A stretch of 63,027 nt of DNA from an uncultured Gammaproteobacteria bacterium (GTDB lineage: Bacteria > Pseudomonadota > Gammaproteobacteria > Arenicellales > JAANXG01): NCBI GenBank assembly GCA_947259395.1, contig CAMYMN010000025.1, positions 1-63,027 of the forward strand, given 5' to 3'. Made by a program: the position numbers and the translations under genes. Positions within the stretch are counted from its first letter, which is position 1. Each line of letters starts with the position of its first letter. Below the pieces are notes generated by a model. That model did not search any database and was not told the origin of the DNA. It saw nothing but the letters and a program-made list of their open reading frames with translations. Below are positions 41,242-49,281 of the stretch, piece by piece.

Positions 41242-41925
41242 ATGTTTGGCATAAGGAATTCGATCAATACCCGGCTCAAGCTCATCATCTTCGATTGGGA
41301 TGGGACGCTAATGGACTCTGCCGCCAAGATCGTCAATTGCTTACTGGCGGCGGTAGGGGACGTGGGGCTACCATCGCTGGATCGCGAGGCGGTCCGCCAA
41401 ATCATAGGTTTGAGTCTCAATGATGCTTTCCACGCTCTGTTTCCACACGCGAGTTCGCAACAGCGTCAAGATTTAGTAGCGCGCTACCGGTTACATTTCC
41501 TGACCAAGGATCGCACTGCCATGCAGCTGTTCCCGGGAGTATTGCCGTATCTGCAAGAACTATGCGGTCACGGATACCTCCTTGCCGTCGCTACCGGAAA
41601 GGCACGGGGCGGCCTGGATCGGGCCCTCACGGATACCGACACCGCACATCTGTTCGCCGCCACGCGGTGCGCCGATGAGGCGCCGTCGAAACCACATCCA
41701 AGGATGTTATTGGATATCTTGGATCAGACCGGCGTCGAGGCCGGGGAGTCGGTGATGGTGGGTGATACCGTGTTCGATCTGCAAATGGCCAACGAAGCCG
41801 GAGTGCCTGCGCTAGCGGTGACCTATGGCATGCACGATGTCGCCCAGCTGCGTGCGCATGATCCATTGGCTTGTGTGGATTCCTTTCCTGAGGTTTACGC
41901 GTGGATTCTCAATCAAACAGCATAA
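41242..41925 (+). CDS. HAD-superfamily phosphatase, Gph-like
   Basis: About 227 residues from ATG 41242; GTG 41221 is possible, and neither has a good Shine-Dalgarno. HAD motif I is IFDWDGTLMDS, motif II is VATGKARGGL and motif III/IV is KPHPRMLLDIL ... VMVGDTVFDLQMANEAG. The cap is of the Gph/PGP type, so phosphoglycolate or a related small phosphate ester is a possible substrate, not established here. The order rluC, HAD phosphatase, Rieske protein, sppA recurs in Beta- and Gammaproteobacteria. Confidence 0.85.
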   Translation: MFGIRNSINTRLKLIIFDWDGTLMDSAAKIVNCLLAAVGDVGLPSLDREAVRQIIGLSLNDAFHALFPHASSQQRQDLVARYRLHFLTKDRTAMQLFPGVLPYLQELCGHGYLLAVATGKARGGLDRALTDTDTAHLFAATRCADEAPSKPHPRMLLDILDQTGVEAGESVMVGDTVFDLQMANEAGVPALAVTYGMHDVAQLRAHDPLACVDSFPEVYAWILNQTA

Positions 41926-42290
41926 CAATTTGTCAAGGTGCTATGCTGGTAGACGGAGGACGAGGTATACGGTTCACGGTCCGCGATGGTGAAAATACGA
42001 TGCCGGCGTTTGCTATAAGATATGCTGGACGAGTGCGCGCCTACATCAATCGCTGCAGCCATATGGGGTTGCAGCTGGACTTTAGAGCCGGATCGTTCTT
42101 CGATAACGAGAAACGGTATGTTATTTGTGCCACTCATGGCGCGCTGTACGATCCGGTTACCGGTGCGTGCCGGGCTGGTCCGTGTAACGATACAGGATTG
42201 GTCGCTTTGGCGGTTACGGAAACGGATGGACAGGTGATGTTGATTAGTGAACGCTATCAGTTGGCGTCGATCGAGGTAGTCGAGGAGTAA
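41901..42290 (+). CDS. Rieske [2Fe-2S] domain protein
   Basis: A 129-residue soluble protein. The cluster ligands are C-x-H in NRCSHMGLQLDF and C-x2-H in VICATHGALYDPVTGACRAGPC, so this is a complete Rieske centre. It has no membrane anchor and no oxygenase partner nearby, so it is probably a small electron carrier or redox protein of unknown partner. The GTG start at 41901 overlaps the end of the phosphatase gene; ATG 41943 is an alternative. Confidence 0.85.
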   Translation: MDSQSNSITICQGAMLVDGGRGIRFTVRDGENTMPAFAIRYAGRVRAYINRCSHMGLQLDFRAGSFFDNEKRYVICATHGALYDPVTGACRAGPCNDTGLVALAVTETDGQVMLISERYQLASIEVVEE

Positions 42291-42293
42291 GCG

Positions 42294-43262
42294 ATGACAG
42301 GTTGGTTCAAGTCCACCCCGAAGAGCGGCGGCGTTGGTCCGCGCTCGGATCGTGACATCTTGGAGCAGCTTGCCTATGAAAGCCTGAAGGAGCAGAAGCG
42401 GGCACGAAGATGGAATATCTTATTTAAGGCATTCTTCGCGATTTATCTGTTGGTCGTATTGTATCTGTTCCTCGATCATGGCATTGCGCCGACAACCGAG
42501 GACCATTCCGCACTCGTGGAACTGGAAGGGGTAATCGCCGATGACGGTGATGTCGATGCGGATCGTGTGGTCGGCGGATTGCGGGCAGCGTTCGAGGCCG
42601 ATAGCGCAAGGGGAGTGATCCTGCGCATCAACAGCCCCGGCGGGAGTCCGGTCCAGTCGCGTTACATCAATGCTGAAATCCAGCGGCTCAGGAAGAAATA
42701 CTCCGACAAACCGGTTTATGCGGTGGTCTCCGACGTGGCTGCTTCGGGTGGTTACTACGTGGCAGTGGCGGCAGACCGGATCTATGCCAATGAAGCGAGT
42801 ATCGTTGGATCCATTGGCGTGTTGACAAATGGGTTTGGCTTTATCGGGGCGATGAAGAAGCTTGGCATTGACCGACGTTTGATGACTGCAGGAAAGTACA
42901 AGGGTATGCTGGATCCCTTTTCACCCCGTGATCCAGTGGCAGAGGGTCATCACCAGGAGATCTTGGATCAAATCCACGAGCAGTTCATTGACGCGGTTAA
43001 AGACGGCCGTGGAGATCGGCTCGTCGACAATGAAGATGTGTTCAGTGGTCTGTTTTGGACCGGCGAGCAAGCAAAGAAGCTCGGATTGGTGGATGAATTC
43101 GGGAGTGCCAGTTATGTCGCTCGCGAGGTTATCGGCGAGGAAAAAATCGTCGATTACACACCGAAGGCGAGCATCCTCGAGCGGTTCGCTGAGCGTATCG
43201 GTATGGCGATCGCCAAAACCCTGGGCACGGAAGCAATTGTTCAGCGTTTATCTATCCGCTAA
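42294..43262 (+). CDS. sppA: Signal peptide peptidase SppA-type (S49)
   Basis: A 322-residue inner-membrane protease that degrades cleaved signal peptides. An N-terminal membrane helix (about 42-62, LFKAFFAIYLLVVLYLFL) precedes a single S49 domain: LRINSPGGSPVQS, catalytic Ser near 150 in SDVAASGGYYVAVAADRIYANEASIVGSIGV, and catalytic Lys near 201 in TAGKYKGMLDPF. It is the short, single-domain form. Three bases separate it from the Rieske gene, so they are probably co-transcribed. Confidence 0.92.
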   Translation: MTGWFKSTPKSGGVGPRSDRDILEQLAYESLKEQKRARRWNILFKAFFAIYLLVVLYLFLDHGIAPTTEDHSALVELEGVIADDGDVDADRVVGGLRAAFEADSARGVILRINSPGGSPVQSRYINAEIQRLRKKYSDKPVYAVVSDVAASGGYYVAVAADRIYANEASIVGSIGVLTNGFGFIGAMKKLGIDRRLMTAGKYKGMLDPFSPRDPVAEGHHQEILDQIHEQFIDAVKDGRGDRLVDNEDVFSGLFWTGEQAKKLGLVDEFGSASYVAREVIGEEKIVDYTPKASILERFAERIGMAIAKTLGTEAIVQRLSIR

Positions 43263-43266
43263 CTGC

Positions 43267-43923
43267 TCACAATAGCGGTTGGAGATGTTTCCAAACATTT
43301 TCGAGAAGCACCGGCTGGGCGTCGACAGTTGGATGAATCCCATCTGCTTGCATCATGTTGGGCACCGTTGCCACGCCTGCTAGGAAAAAAGGAATCAATG
43401 TAACTTGGTGTTGTCTGGCCAGCTCGATATATATGCGCTCAAATTCTGTGGCATAGGCGACGCCATAATTGGGGGGCATGCGCATCCCCGCGAGCACGAT
43501 CTTCGCGTTGCCTTGACGCGCGGTTTCTATAATATCCTCGAGATTCGAACGTAACGCCGCCAACGACAATGCGCGCAGCCCATCGTTGCCGCCGAGTTCG
43601 AGGATCACAACGGCTGGATTATGCCGTTGCAACGCGGACTCGAGTCGAGCCAGGCCACTTGCGGTGGTGTCACCGCTGATGCTGGCGTTAACGACTCGAT
43701 GGCGATAGCCAAATTCATTGACACGGCGTTGCAACAATGCCACCCAAGTTTTGGCATTGGGCACACCGTATCCGGCACTTAAGCTGTCGCCGAACACTAA
43801 AATGACCGGTGCCTGTGACCCCGACGGGGTTTTCGCCTTAGCCGGTCCCTGGGCATAGGTGATATGCGACCATGTGCTGCAAACGGCAGTTAGAAACAAT
43901 ACGACTACGAACCGCTGTAACAT
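43267..43923 (-). CDS. tesA: Periplasmic GDSL esterase TesA / thioesterase I
   Basis: 218 residues from ATG 43923, which opens a proper signal peptide (MLQRFVVVLFLTAVCSTWSHITYAQ). The longer upstream frame lies inside the divergent ybbA and is excluded. SGNH motifs: FGDSLSAGYG (S47), VNASISGDTTASGL, ELGGNDGL and DGIHPTVDAQ. It hydrolyses acyl thioesters and esters in the periplasm. Divergent from ybbA-ybbP, as in E. coli. Confidence 0.93.
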   Translation of the reverse strand: MLQRFVVVLFLTAVCSTWSHITYAQGPAKAKTPSGSQAPVILVFGDSLSAGYGVPNAKTWVALLQRRVNEFGYRHRVVNASISGDTTASGLARLESALQRHNPAVVILELGGNDGLRALSLAALRSNLEDIIETARQGNAKIVLAGMRMPPNYGVAYATEFERIYIELARQHQVTLIPFFLAGVATVPNMMQADGIHPTVDAQPVLLENVWKHLQPLL

Positions 43924-43930
43924 CGAAAAT

Positions 43931-44506
43931 ATGACTCCCGACGCCATTGTGCAGGCCGAAGCGCTGACTAAGCAAGTCCAAAGCCCTGAGGGTTTGTTGA
44001 CGATATTGGACAATGTGTCGATGTCGGTGGGGAGGGGCGAGACACTGGCAGTGGTAGGGGTGTCGGGATCAGGAAAATCGACCTTGCTCGGACTTCTGGC
44101 AGGGCTTGATGTACCTAGCGCGGGCCGGGTCATTCTAAATGGCACCGATCTGAGCCAGGTCAATGAGGACCAGCGGGCCGGTGTAAGGGCCGGACGGGTT
44201 GGATTTGTATTTCAAAATTTTCAATTACTGCCCAGCTTGACAGCAATCGAAAATGTGATGCTGCCGCTGGAATTGACTGGGCGTCCGTTACCGGAACAAG
44301 AGGCCCGTTCCGGATTGACCCGGGTAGGCCTGGCGGACCGTATGGCCCATTACCCGTCACAGCTTTCTGGTGGTGAGCAACAACGCGTTGCTATTGCCCG
44401 CGCTTTCGCAACGAACCCGCAGATCCTTTTTGCCGACGAGATCGGAATTCGATGCGACCGTCGTTTGGAGTTGTCCGCAGGTCGCTTGCTCGGAGCATTA
44501 ACTTGA
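43931..44506 (+). CDS. ybbA: ABC transporter ATPase YbbA with internal deletion
   Basis: 191 residues from ATG 43931 against about 228 in E. coli. Walker A GVSGSGKSTLL, Q-loop FVFQNFQLLPS, signature LSGGEQQRVAIARA and Walker B ILFADE are present. ADE is then followed directly by IGIRCDRRLELSAGRL, which aligns with the end of the family after the switch His. About 37 residues are missing in frame, including the D-loop (PTGNLD) and H-loop (VTHD). The junction lies near GACGAG at 44435-44440. The protein is probably inactive unless this is an assembly artefact. Its TGA overlaps the ybbP TTG. Confidence 0.85.
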   Translation: MTPDAIVQAEALTKQVQSPEGLLTILDNVSMSVGRGETLAVVGVSGSGKSTLLGLLAGLDVPSAGRVILNGTDLSQVNEDQRAGVRAGRVGFVFQNFQLLPSLTAIENVMLPLELTGRPLPEQEARSGLTRVGLADRMAHYPSQLSGGEQQRVAIARAFATNPQILFADEIGIRCDRRLELSAGRLLGALT

Positions 44507-46992
44507 AGACGGCATCCTTGGCAATACGTCTTTTGCTGCGGCAACGGCGGGCCGGAGATTTAAAAGTAGTCATCGCTGCACTTGCGGTGGCGGTTGCTGC
44601 CTTGGTTTCGGTCACGTCTTTTGCGGACCGTCTGCAACGCGCGTTGAAGTTCCAAGGGAGTGAGCTGCTGGCGGCAGACCTGGTGGTGCGCTCGCCGTAT
44701 CCGCCCAAATCCGAATGGACAGCAGAAATCTCGCATCTTGGACTACAAAGCGCACAAACGGTGAGCTTTCGCAGCGTGGTCATGCGCGGTGAGGATAGTC
44801 AGCTGGCGGAGGTGAAAGCGGTGGAACAGGACTATCCGCTTCGTGGGAGTCTGCGTGTAGCGGCGGACATCAATCGCGAAGATGCACCGGCCACGGGGAT
44901 CCCGCCGATGGGTACCGTATGGGTCGATGGTCAATTAATAGCGTTGTTAAACACGACTGTTGGGGGGCGAGTTAACCTCGGATCGCAACAATTCGTGATC
45001 GACAAGGTGATTACGCTTGAACCGGACCGGGGCGGGTCAGTGTTCGCTATTGCCCCGAGGTTGATGTTGAATATCGCGGACTTGCCGTCTACGGAACTGA
45101 TACAACCGGGCAGTCTGGCGAGCTACCGTTTATTGATTGCCGGCGATGTGAGTTTGATCAACACGTTTCGCGAATGGATGCAAAAACGCGAGGAAGTAGG
45201 TGTCGTTGTTCAGGACGCTAGCAACGCGCAACCACGTTTTCGCACCGCGTTGGACAAAGGAGAGCGGTTCTTGAGTCTTGCCACCTTGATCAGCGTGCTA
45301 TTGGCTGGTGTCGCCATTGCCCGTGCAGCGCGGAATTACGCCCAGCGCCATCTGGATACCGTTGCCCTGATGCGCTGTGTCGGGGCGACACAGCGCAAGA
45401 TCTTAGAGATGTTCATCACCCAGTTATTGGTATTGGGGACCGCGGGCAGCATCATCGGATGTGCGATTGGCTATGCGGCTCAGCAGGGTTTCGTTTACCT
45501 GATCCCCGGGTTGGTGGCGGGCGACCTCCCGTGGCCGTCTTTGATGCCGGCAGTAGTAGGCCTGTTCGCCGGTGTGGTCACGTTAGTCGGTTTTGCGGCG
45601 CCTATAATCCTGCGCCTGCGAGGGGTGCCGCCGCTGCGTGTGCTGCGCCGCGAGTTGGGCGCCCTGCCTAACCACATCGCGGCCGTTTACGTTACTGCGA
45701 TGCTCACAATTGCGGCGTTAGTATTGTGGGTTGGTGGCGATTTGATGCTCGCCAGTTATGTACTTGGCGGCAGTATGTTAACCATCATTGTGTTGGCTGC
45801 GCTTAGTTATTTATTGATTCAACTTGTTAGCCGCATGCGACGGGGGGTCGGTGTAAGCTGGCGTTTTGGCATCGCCGCGTTGGCCAGGCGGGCCGGTTCA
45901 TCTACCGGTCAGATCGTGGCGATCGGCGTAGGCGTGATGGCGATGTTATTGTTGACCTTGGTGCGCACCGACTTATTGCAAGCCTGGCGTACCAATCTAC
46001 CCGCCGACACGCCGAATCACTTTCTTATAAATATCCAACCCGGCCAACTCGCCGATATCGAGAGATTCTTTGGCGAACAGCAGTGGCCTAAGCCGCATCT
46101 TCGGCCCATTGTCCGCGCCCGCCTCATTGCGATTAATGACAGGCCAGTTCGGCCGCAGGATTTCCAGGATGCATTTGCGCAGCGAGTCATACAACGGGCG
46201 GCAAATTTATCCTGGATGGAATCGCTGCAAAGTGATAACAAATTAGTGGCGGGCAACTGGTGGCGTGGACACGAACGAGCGTCACCTCTAGTTTCCGTGG
46301 AACAGCAATACGCCGAGGCGCTCGAGCTGAAACTCGGAGATAGGTTGAAGTACCGGATCGCCGATCAAGAGATTACAGTGACTATTAGTAATCTACGCAC
46401 TGTCGCGTGGGACTCGTTCCGGCCTAATTTTTTCTTACTGGTGCCACCAGCGCTGCTCAACGGATATCCTGCCAGTTATATTACCAGTCTCTATGTTCCG
46501 CGCTCACGGGCGCATCAGCTCAGCGCTTTAATCAAAAAATTCCCAAATGTCACTAACATTGACGTCGATGCACTGTTACAACAAGTAAGACGTCTGATCG
46601 ACCGTGTCAACTCGGTGCTCGAGTACATATTCCTATTCGCTGTGCTGGCGGGAATCGTTGTGCTTTATGCGGCCATTCAGACCACCCAGGGAGAACGGCG
46701 GCAAGAGGTCGCGATACTGAGGACTCTTGGGGCGACGCGCCGCCAATTATCCATTGGTATGGTGTCGGAATTCGTAGTGATGGGGGTTCTCGCCGGCGGC
46801 GTCGGAGCCCTCGCGGCGATGATCACCGGGTATGCTATTTCTGAATACCTGTTGAGCATTCCCTACCGATTGCATATCAGCACCTGGTTGGTGGGGGTCG
46901 GTGCTGCGGTAACCGTTGTCACCGCCGCTGGGATCCTCGGTACATACCGTCTTTGGCGTACACCACCTTGGCACATACTGCGGGAAAACTAG
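44503..46992 (+). CDS. ybbP: ABC transporter permease YbbP (FtsX/MacB-type)
   Basis: About 829 residues from TTG 44503, nine bases after CGGAG and overlapping the ybbA stop. The N-terminal helix KVVIAALAVAVAALVSVTSFADRLQRAL precedes a large periplasmic domain. FtsX-like membrane blocks follow at about 265-420 (LATLISVLLAGVAIARAARNYAQRHLDTVALMRCVGATQRKI) and at the C-terminus (RQEVAILRTLGATRRQLSIGMVSEFVVMGVLAGGVG). The substrate is unknown; the family is linked to lipoprotein or lysophospholipid handling. The permease looks intact although its ATPase is not. Confidence 0.87.
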   Translation: MKTASLAIRLLLRQRRAGDLKVVIAALAVAVAALVSVTSFADRLQRALKFQGSELLAADLVVRSPYPPKSEWTAEISHLGLQSAQTVSFRSVVMRGEDSQLAEVKAVEQDYPLRGSLRVAADINREDAPATGIPPMGTVWVDGQLIALLNTTVGGRVNLGSQQFVIDKVITLEPDRGGSVFAIAPRLMLNIADLPSTELIQPGSLASYRLLIAGDVSLINTFREWMQKREEVGVVVQDASNAQPRFRTALDKGERFLSLATLISVLLAGVAIARAARNYAQRHLDTVALMRCVGATQRKILEMFITQLLVLGTAGSIIGCAIGYAAQQGFVYLIPGLVAGDLPWPSLMPAVVGLFAGVVTLVGFAAPIILRLRGVPPLRVLRRELGALPNHIAAVYVTAMLTIAALVLWVGGDLMLASYVLGGSMLTIIVLAALSYLLIQLVSRMRRGVGVSWRFGIAALARRAGSSTGQIVAIGVGVMAMLLLTLVRTDLLQAWRTNLPADTPNHFLINIQPGQLADIERFFGEQQWPKPHLRPIVRARLIAINDRPVRPQDFQDAFAQRVIQRAANLSWMESLQSDNKLVAGNWWRGHERASPLVSVEQQYAEALELKLGDRLKYRIADQEITVTISNLRTVAWDSFRPNFFLLVPPALLNGYPASYITSLYVPRSRAHQLSALIKKFPNVTNIDVDALLQQVRRLIDRVNSVLEYIFLFAVLAGIVVLYAAIQTTQGERRQEVAILRTLGATRRQLSIGMVSEFVVMGVLAGGVGALAAMITGYAISEYLLSIPYRLHISTWLVGVGAAVTVVTAAGILGTYRLWRTPPWHILREN

Positions 46993-47058
46993 CCTGCGTA
47001 TCGCACCAAGGCGCCCCTGTCCTGCGCCAGCTTCCCGGATGCTGACGCAATATGCGGG
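46993..47058. repeat. Dispersed repeat, copy 4 (short)
   Basis: It begins at the base after the ybbP TAG with CCTGCGTATCGCACCAAGG (46993-47011), continuing GCGCCCCT; 20 of 26 positions match the copy 1 arm. Its other end, GCAATATGCGGG at 47047-47058, is the inverted terminal motif. At 66 bp it is the shortest copy. The rest of the gap to 47143 shows nothing else I can name. Confidence 0.6.
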
Positions 47059-47143
47059 CCAGCCGGCATCGATAAGCGGGAAGATCGCAAAATCCTGTAC
47101 GTTGCACGCGCGAGGCAGAATACGGACCTAAGCGTCGGGGTGA

Positions 47144-48088
47144 TTATTCCGGACGAACCCGTTCCTGCACGATCTTCCATTGATTTCCTTGACGCTCGAG
47201 CAACAATTGTTTCAGCGCAGTATCGCGGAATGTATTCGACTCATAACGTTGTGTGAACGTTGCCTCGGCCTGGTTTTCGGTGAGCATTCGCGTGTTGACG
47301 TCTTCGATCCCGATCCGTATGTACGCTGGGTACGCGAGTCTATACCTGCGCTCGGAGCGCCATCGCGATAGTGATTTGCCCTCGGCGGGTTGAAAGTCGT
47401 CGCCGTAGAATCCCAGGTAGTTGTCAACGTCTTGTGACGACCATGCAGATGCCCAGGCTTTAACAAAGGATTCGACTTCCTTGGAATTGGTCGGATCGAT
47501 AACCGGTTGCGAGGCGGTCGGTGCAGTTTGCGGTGTCGTTTTGGATATTGTCTGAACCGGAGTCGATGCATCAGCCAGATCGGGAATCAACTGTCCTAGC
47601 ACCTTCAACTTGGCTTGCGCAGTCTGTTGACTTTGCTCGTGTGATGTCGCTTGGCGGTACGACAGTGTGGCAAGTGTCACATAGATGTCTCCAAGGTTTT
47701 CATGAGCAGAGGCATACTCGGGATTGATGCTCAGCGCTTGTTTGAGAGCTTCCTGCGCCAAGTCATAATTTCCAGTTTCTGCGTATACCACTGCGAGATT
47801 ATTCAACGGTGCCGGCAGATCAGGAAAATCGTTTGACAGTGTGCGAAACACCTTGATGGCTTCTTCCCAGTCACTTCGATTCGTAAGAATCAACCCCTTG
47901 AGAAAGCGCATTCGGGGGTCTTGTGGATTATCGGCAATATACACCTCGGCTACTTTTAGGGCTTCGTCGAGCTCCCCGGTTTCGATCAATCCTTGAACTC
48001 TCTTGATGTCCGCCTGGTCGGGCTGCGCGGGCACCGCGGTGGATGCAGCAAACGCGATAAGAAGTACGATTATAGGTAGAATTTTCAC
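47144..48088 (-). CDS. Exported TPR protein with NTF2-like C-terminal domain
   Basis: 314 residues: a signal peptide (MKILPIIVLLIAFAASTAVPAQ), then tetratricopeptide repeats at about 28-165 (LIETGELDEALKVAEVYIADNPQDPRM, PLNNLAVVYAETGNYDLAQEALKQALSINPEYASAHENLGDIYVTLATL). A Thr/Gln/Pro linker leads to a C-terminal SnoaL/NTF2-like domain at about 205-314 (VESFVKAWASAWSSQDVDNYLGFYGDDFQP ... FTQRYESNTFRDTALKQLLLERQGNQWKIVQE). Such domains accompany cell-wall or L,D-transpeptidase-related proteins. The exact role is unknown. It lies 19 bases downstream of maf. Confidence 0.75.
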   Translation of the reverse strand: MKILPIIVLLIAFAASTAVPAQPDQADIKRVQGLIETGELDEALKVAEVYIADNPQDPRMRFLKGLILTNRSDWEEAIKVFRTLSNDFPDLPAPLNNLAVVYAETGNYDLAQEALKQALSINPEYASAHENLGDIYVTLATLSYRQATSHEQSQQTAQAKLKVLGQLIPDLADASTPVQTISKTTPQTAPTASQPVIDPTNSKEVESFVKAWASAWSSQDVDNYLGFYGDDFQPAEGKSLSRWRSERRYRLAYPAYIRIGIEDVNTRMLTENQAEATFTQRYESNTFRDTALKQLLLERQGNQWKIVQERVRPE

Positions 48089-48107
48089 GATTGATACGCG
48101 TCAGGTG

Positions 48108-48704
48108 TCAAGCATTGTTTTCAAGTAATTCCAATCCTTCGGCGCGTAGCATATCAATTAATCGAATCAAAGGCAGTCCTATCAACGCGTTCGGATCTGT
48201 GCCTTCGAAACGCTCGAGCAATGCCACCCCCAGACCATCGGCCCGCAGACTGCCACTGCATTGATAGGGTTGCTCCTTTTGCAGATAACTATCTATTTGC
48301 GCCTCCGACAAGTTCCTGAATTTGACAGTGTAAGGCACAACGTCGATCTGAACACGGCCGCTATCGCTATCAATGAGTGCTAAGCCGGTGAGCAGGGTGA
48401 TTGCCTCGCCCGATGCGGCGCGCAGCTGCGCTTGGGCGTGTGTGTGATCCTGCGGCTTACCAATGATCCGATCTTGGTGTACCGCTACCTGGTCGGAACC
48501 AATTACTAACGAGTGCGGGTGCGAAGCCGCGACGGTACGTGCTTTTTCCACTGACAATCGTTTAACCAATTCTGTCGGTGTTTCCCCGATTTCGGGAGTC
48601 TCATCGATCATCGGTGCAACAACATCGAACGAAACCATAAGACGGTCCAATAACGCCTTACGAAATCGAGAAGAACTGGCAAGAATCAGGCGACGGTTGG
48701 ACAA
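48108..48704 (-). CDS. yceF: Maf-like m7GTP pyrophosphatase (YceF type)
   Basis: A 198-residue house-cleaning nucleotide pyrophosphatase. The N-terminal LILASSSRFRKALLDRL binds the nucleotide, with DETP, LVIGSDQVAVHQDRIIGKP and GADGLGVALLERFEGTDPNALIGLPLIRLIDML in YceF order. Residue choice fits YceF (m7GTP) rather than YhdE (dTTP/UTP). In many relatives yceF is followed by yceD-rpmF-plsX-fab; here it points away from them and is 11 kb distant. Confidence 0.9.
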   Translation of the reverse strand: MSNRRLILASSSRFRKALLDRLMVSFDVVAPMIDETPEIGETPTELVKRLSVEKARTVAASHPHSLVIGSDQVAVHQDRIIGKPQDHTHAQAQLRAASGEAITLLTGLALIDSDSGRVQIDVVPYTVKFRNLSEAQIDSYLQKEQPYQCSGSLRADGLGVALLERFEGTDPNALIGLPLIRLIDMLRAEGLELLENNA

Positions 48705-48755
48705 GATAAGTTCTATACAATGTTAAGTAGCTTAGTCGTTTGGAGCAGTGTCCGC

Positions 48756-48881
48756 TCATCGCGTGTGCCGCTCGTTGTCGGCGATCGCGAGCACTGTGCC
48801 GTACCGACGAGCACCAAATTCGCGCTCGAACCTTGCAACACTAACCTGTGCTCCGGATGATAAGAATAACTGTTCGGTCAC
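48756..48881 (-). CDS. Possible small ORF, unrecognised
   Basis: A 41-residue frame from GTG 48881: MTEQLFLSSGAQVSVARFE ... YGTVLAIADNERHTR. Its composition looks protein-like, but I recognise no family, and a stop four codons upstream fixes the possible length. It lies 51 bp upstream of yceF on the same strand, so it could be a leader gene or the tail of a decayed gene. No clear Shine-Dalgarno. Low confidence that it is expressed. Confidence 0.25.
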   Translation of the reverse strand: MTEQLFLSSGAQVSVARFEREFGARRYGTVLAIADNERHTR

Positions 48882-49281
48882 TTTTTGCAATATTTATAAA
48901 ACCAGCAGGGGTGACTCAAAACCTGGCGCAACGCCTGTGGTGTGTCAACGATCTGCACGAGTGAACATGCGATATTTCCAGTATTTGCCGGAGAATTATT
49001 CTGGCTGCAGCAACCGTTAGGTAGATGTGGTTGCCAGTTACGCAGATAATGGTGCGGATCGTCACGTGTTGCGTGATGCCGCGGTGCACTATGTCCGAAT
49101 GTCTCCACTGTTCGCACACAATATCTATGCCCGGTTCGCGAGCCATTTACAGTAGGCTATGCATCGGCTGTGGGCTTTCACTTAAGCTATGGAAGACTTT
49201 GACAAGGATCGGTTACTGAGTGCTTGACAGTATCTGAACTCCGTCATAGCGTCGAGGATCCACCACCAGGAGGAGTTCTCG
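48882..49281. other. Gap before fadI without a convincing gene
   Basis: About 400 bp between the small frame upstream of yceF and fadI. Short frames exist on both strands, such as 42 codons from GTG 49027 (MVASYADNGADRHVLRD...), but none has a recognisable domain and several are interrupted. It may hold remnants of a lost gene and the divergent promoters. The fadI ribosome site is AGGAGGAG at 49269-49276. Confidence 0.35.

Noticed and set aside
43924-44163. Long N-terminus for TesA
   Set aside because: It is the antisense of ybbA; ATG 43923 gives a normal signal peptide.
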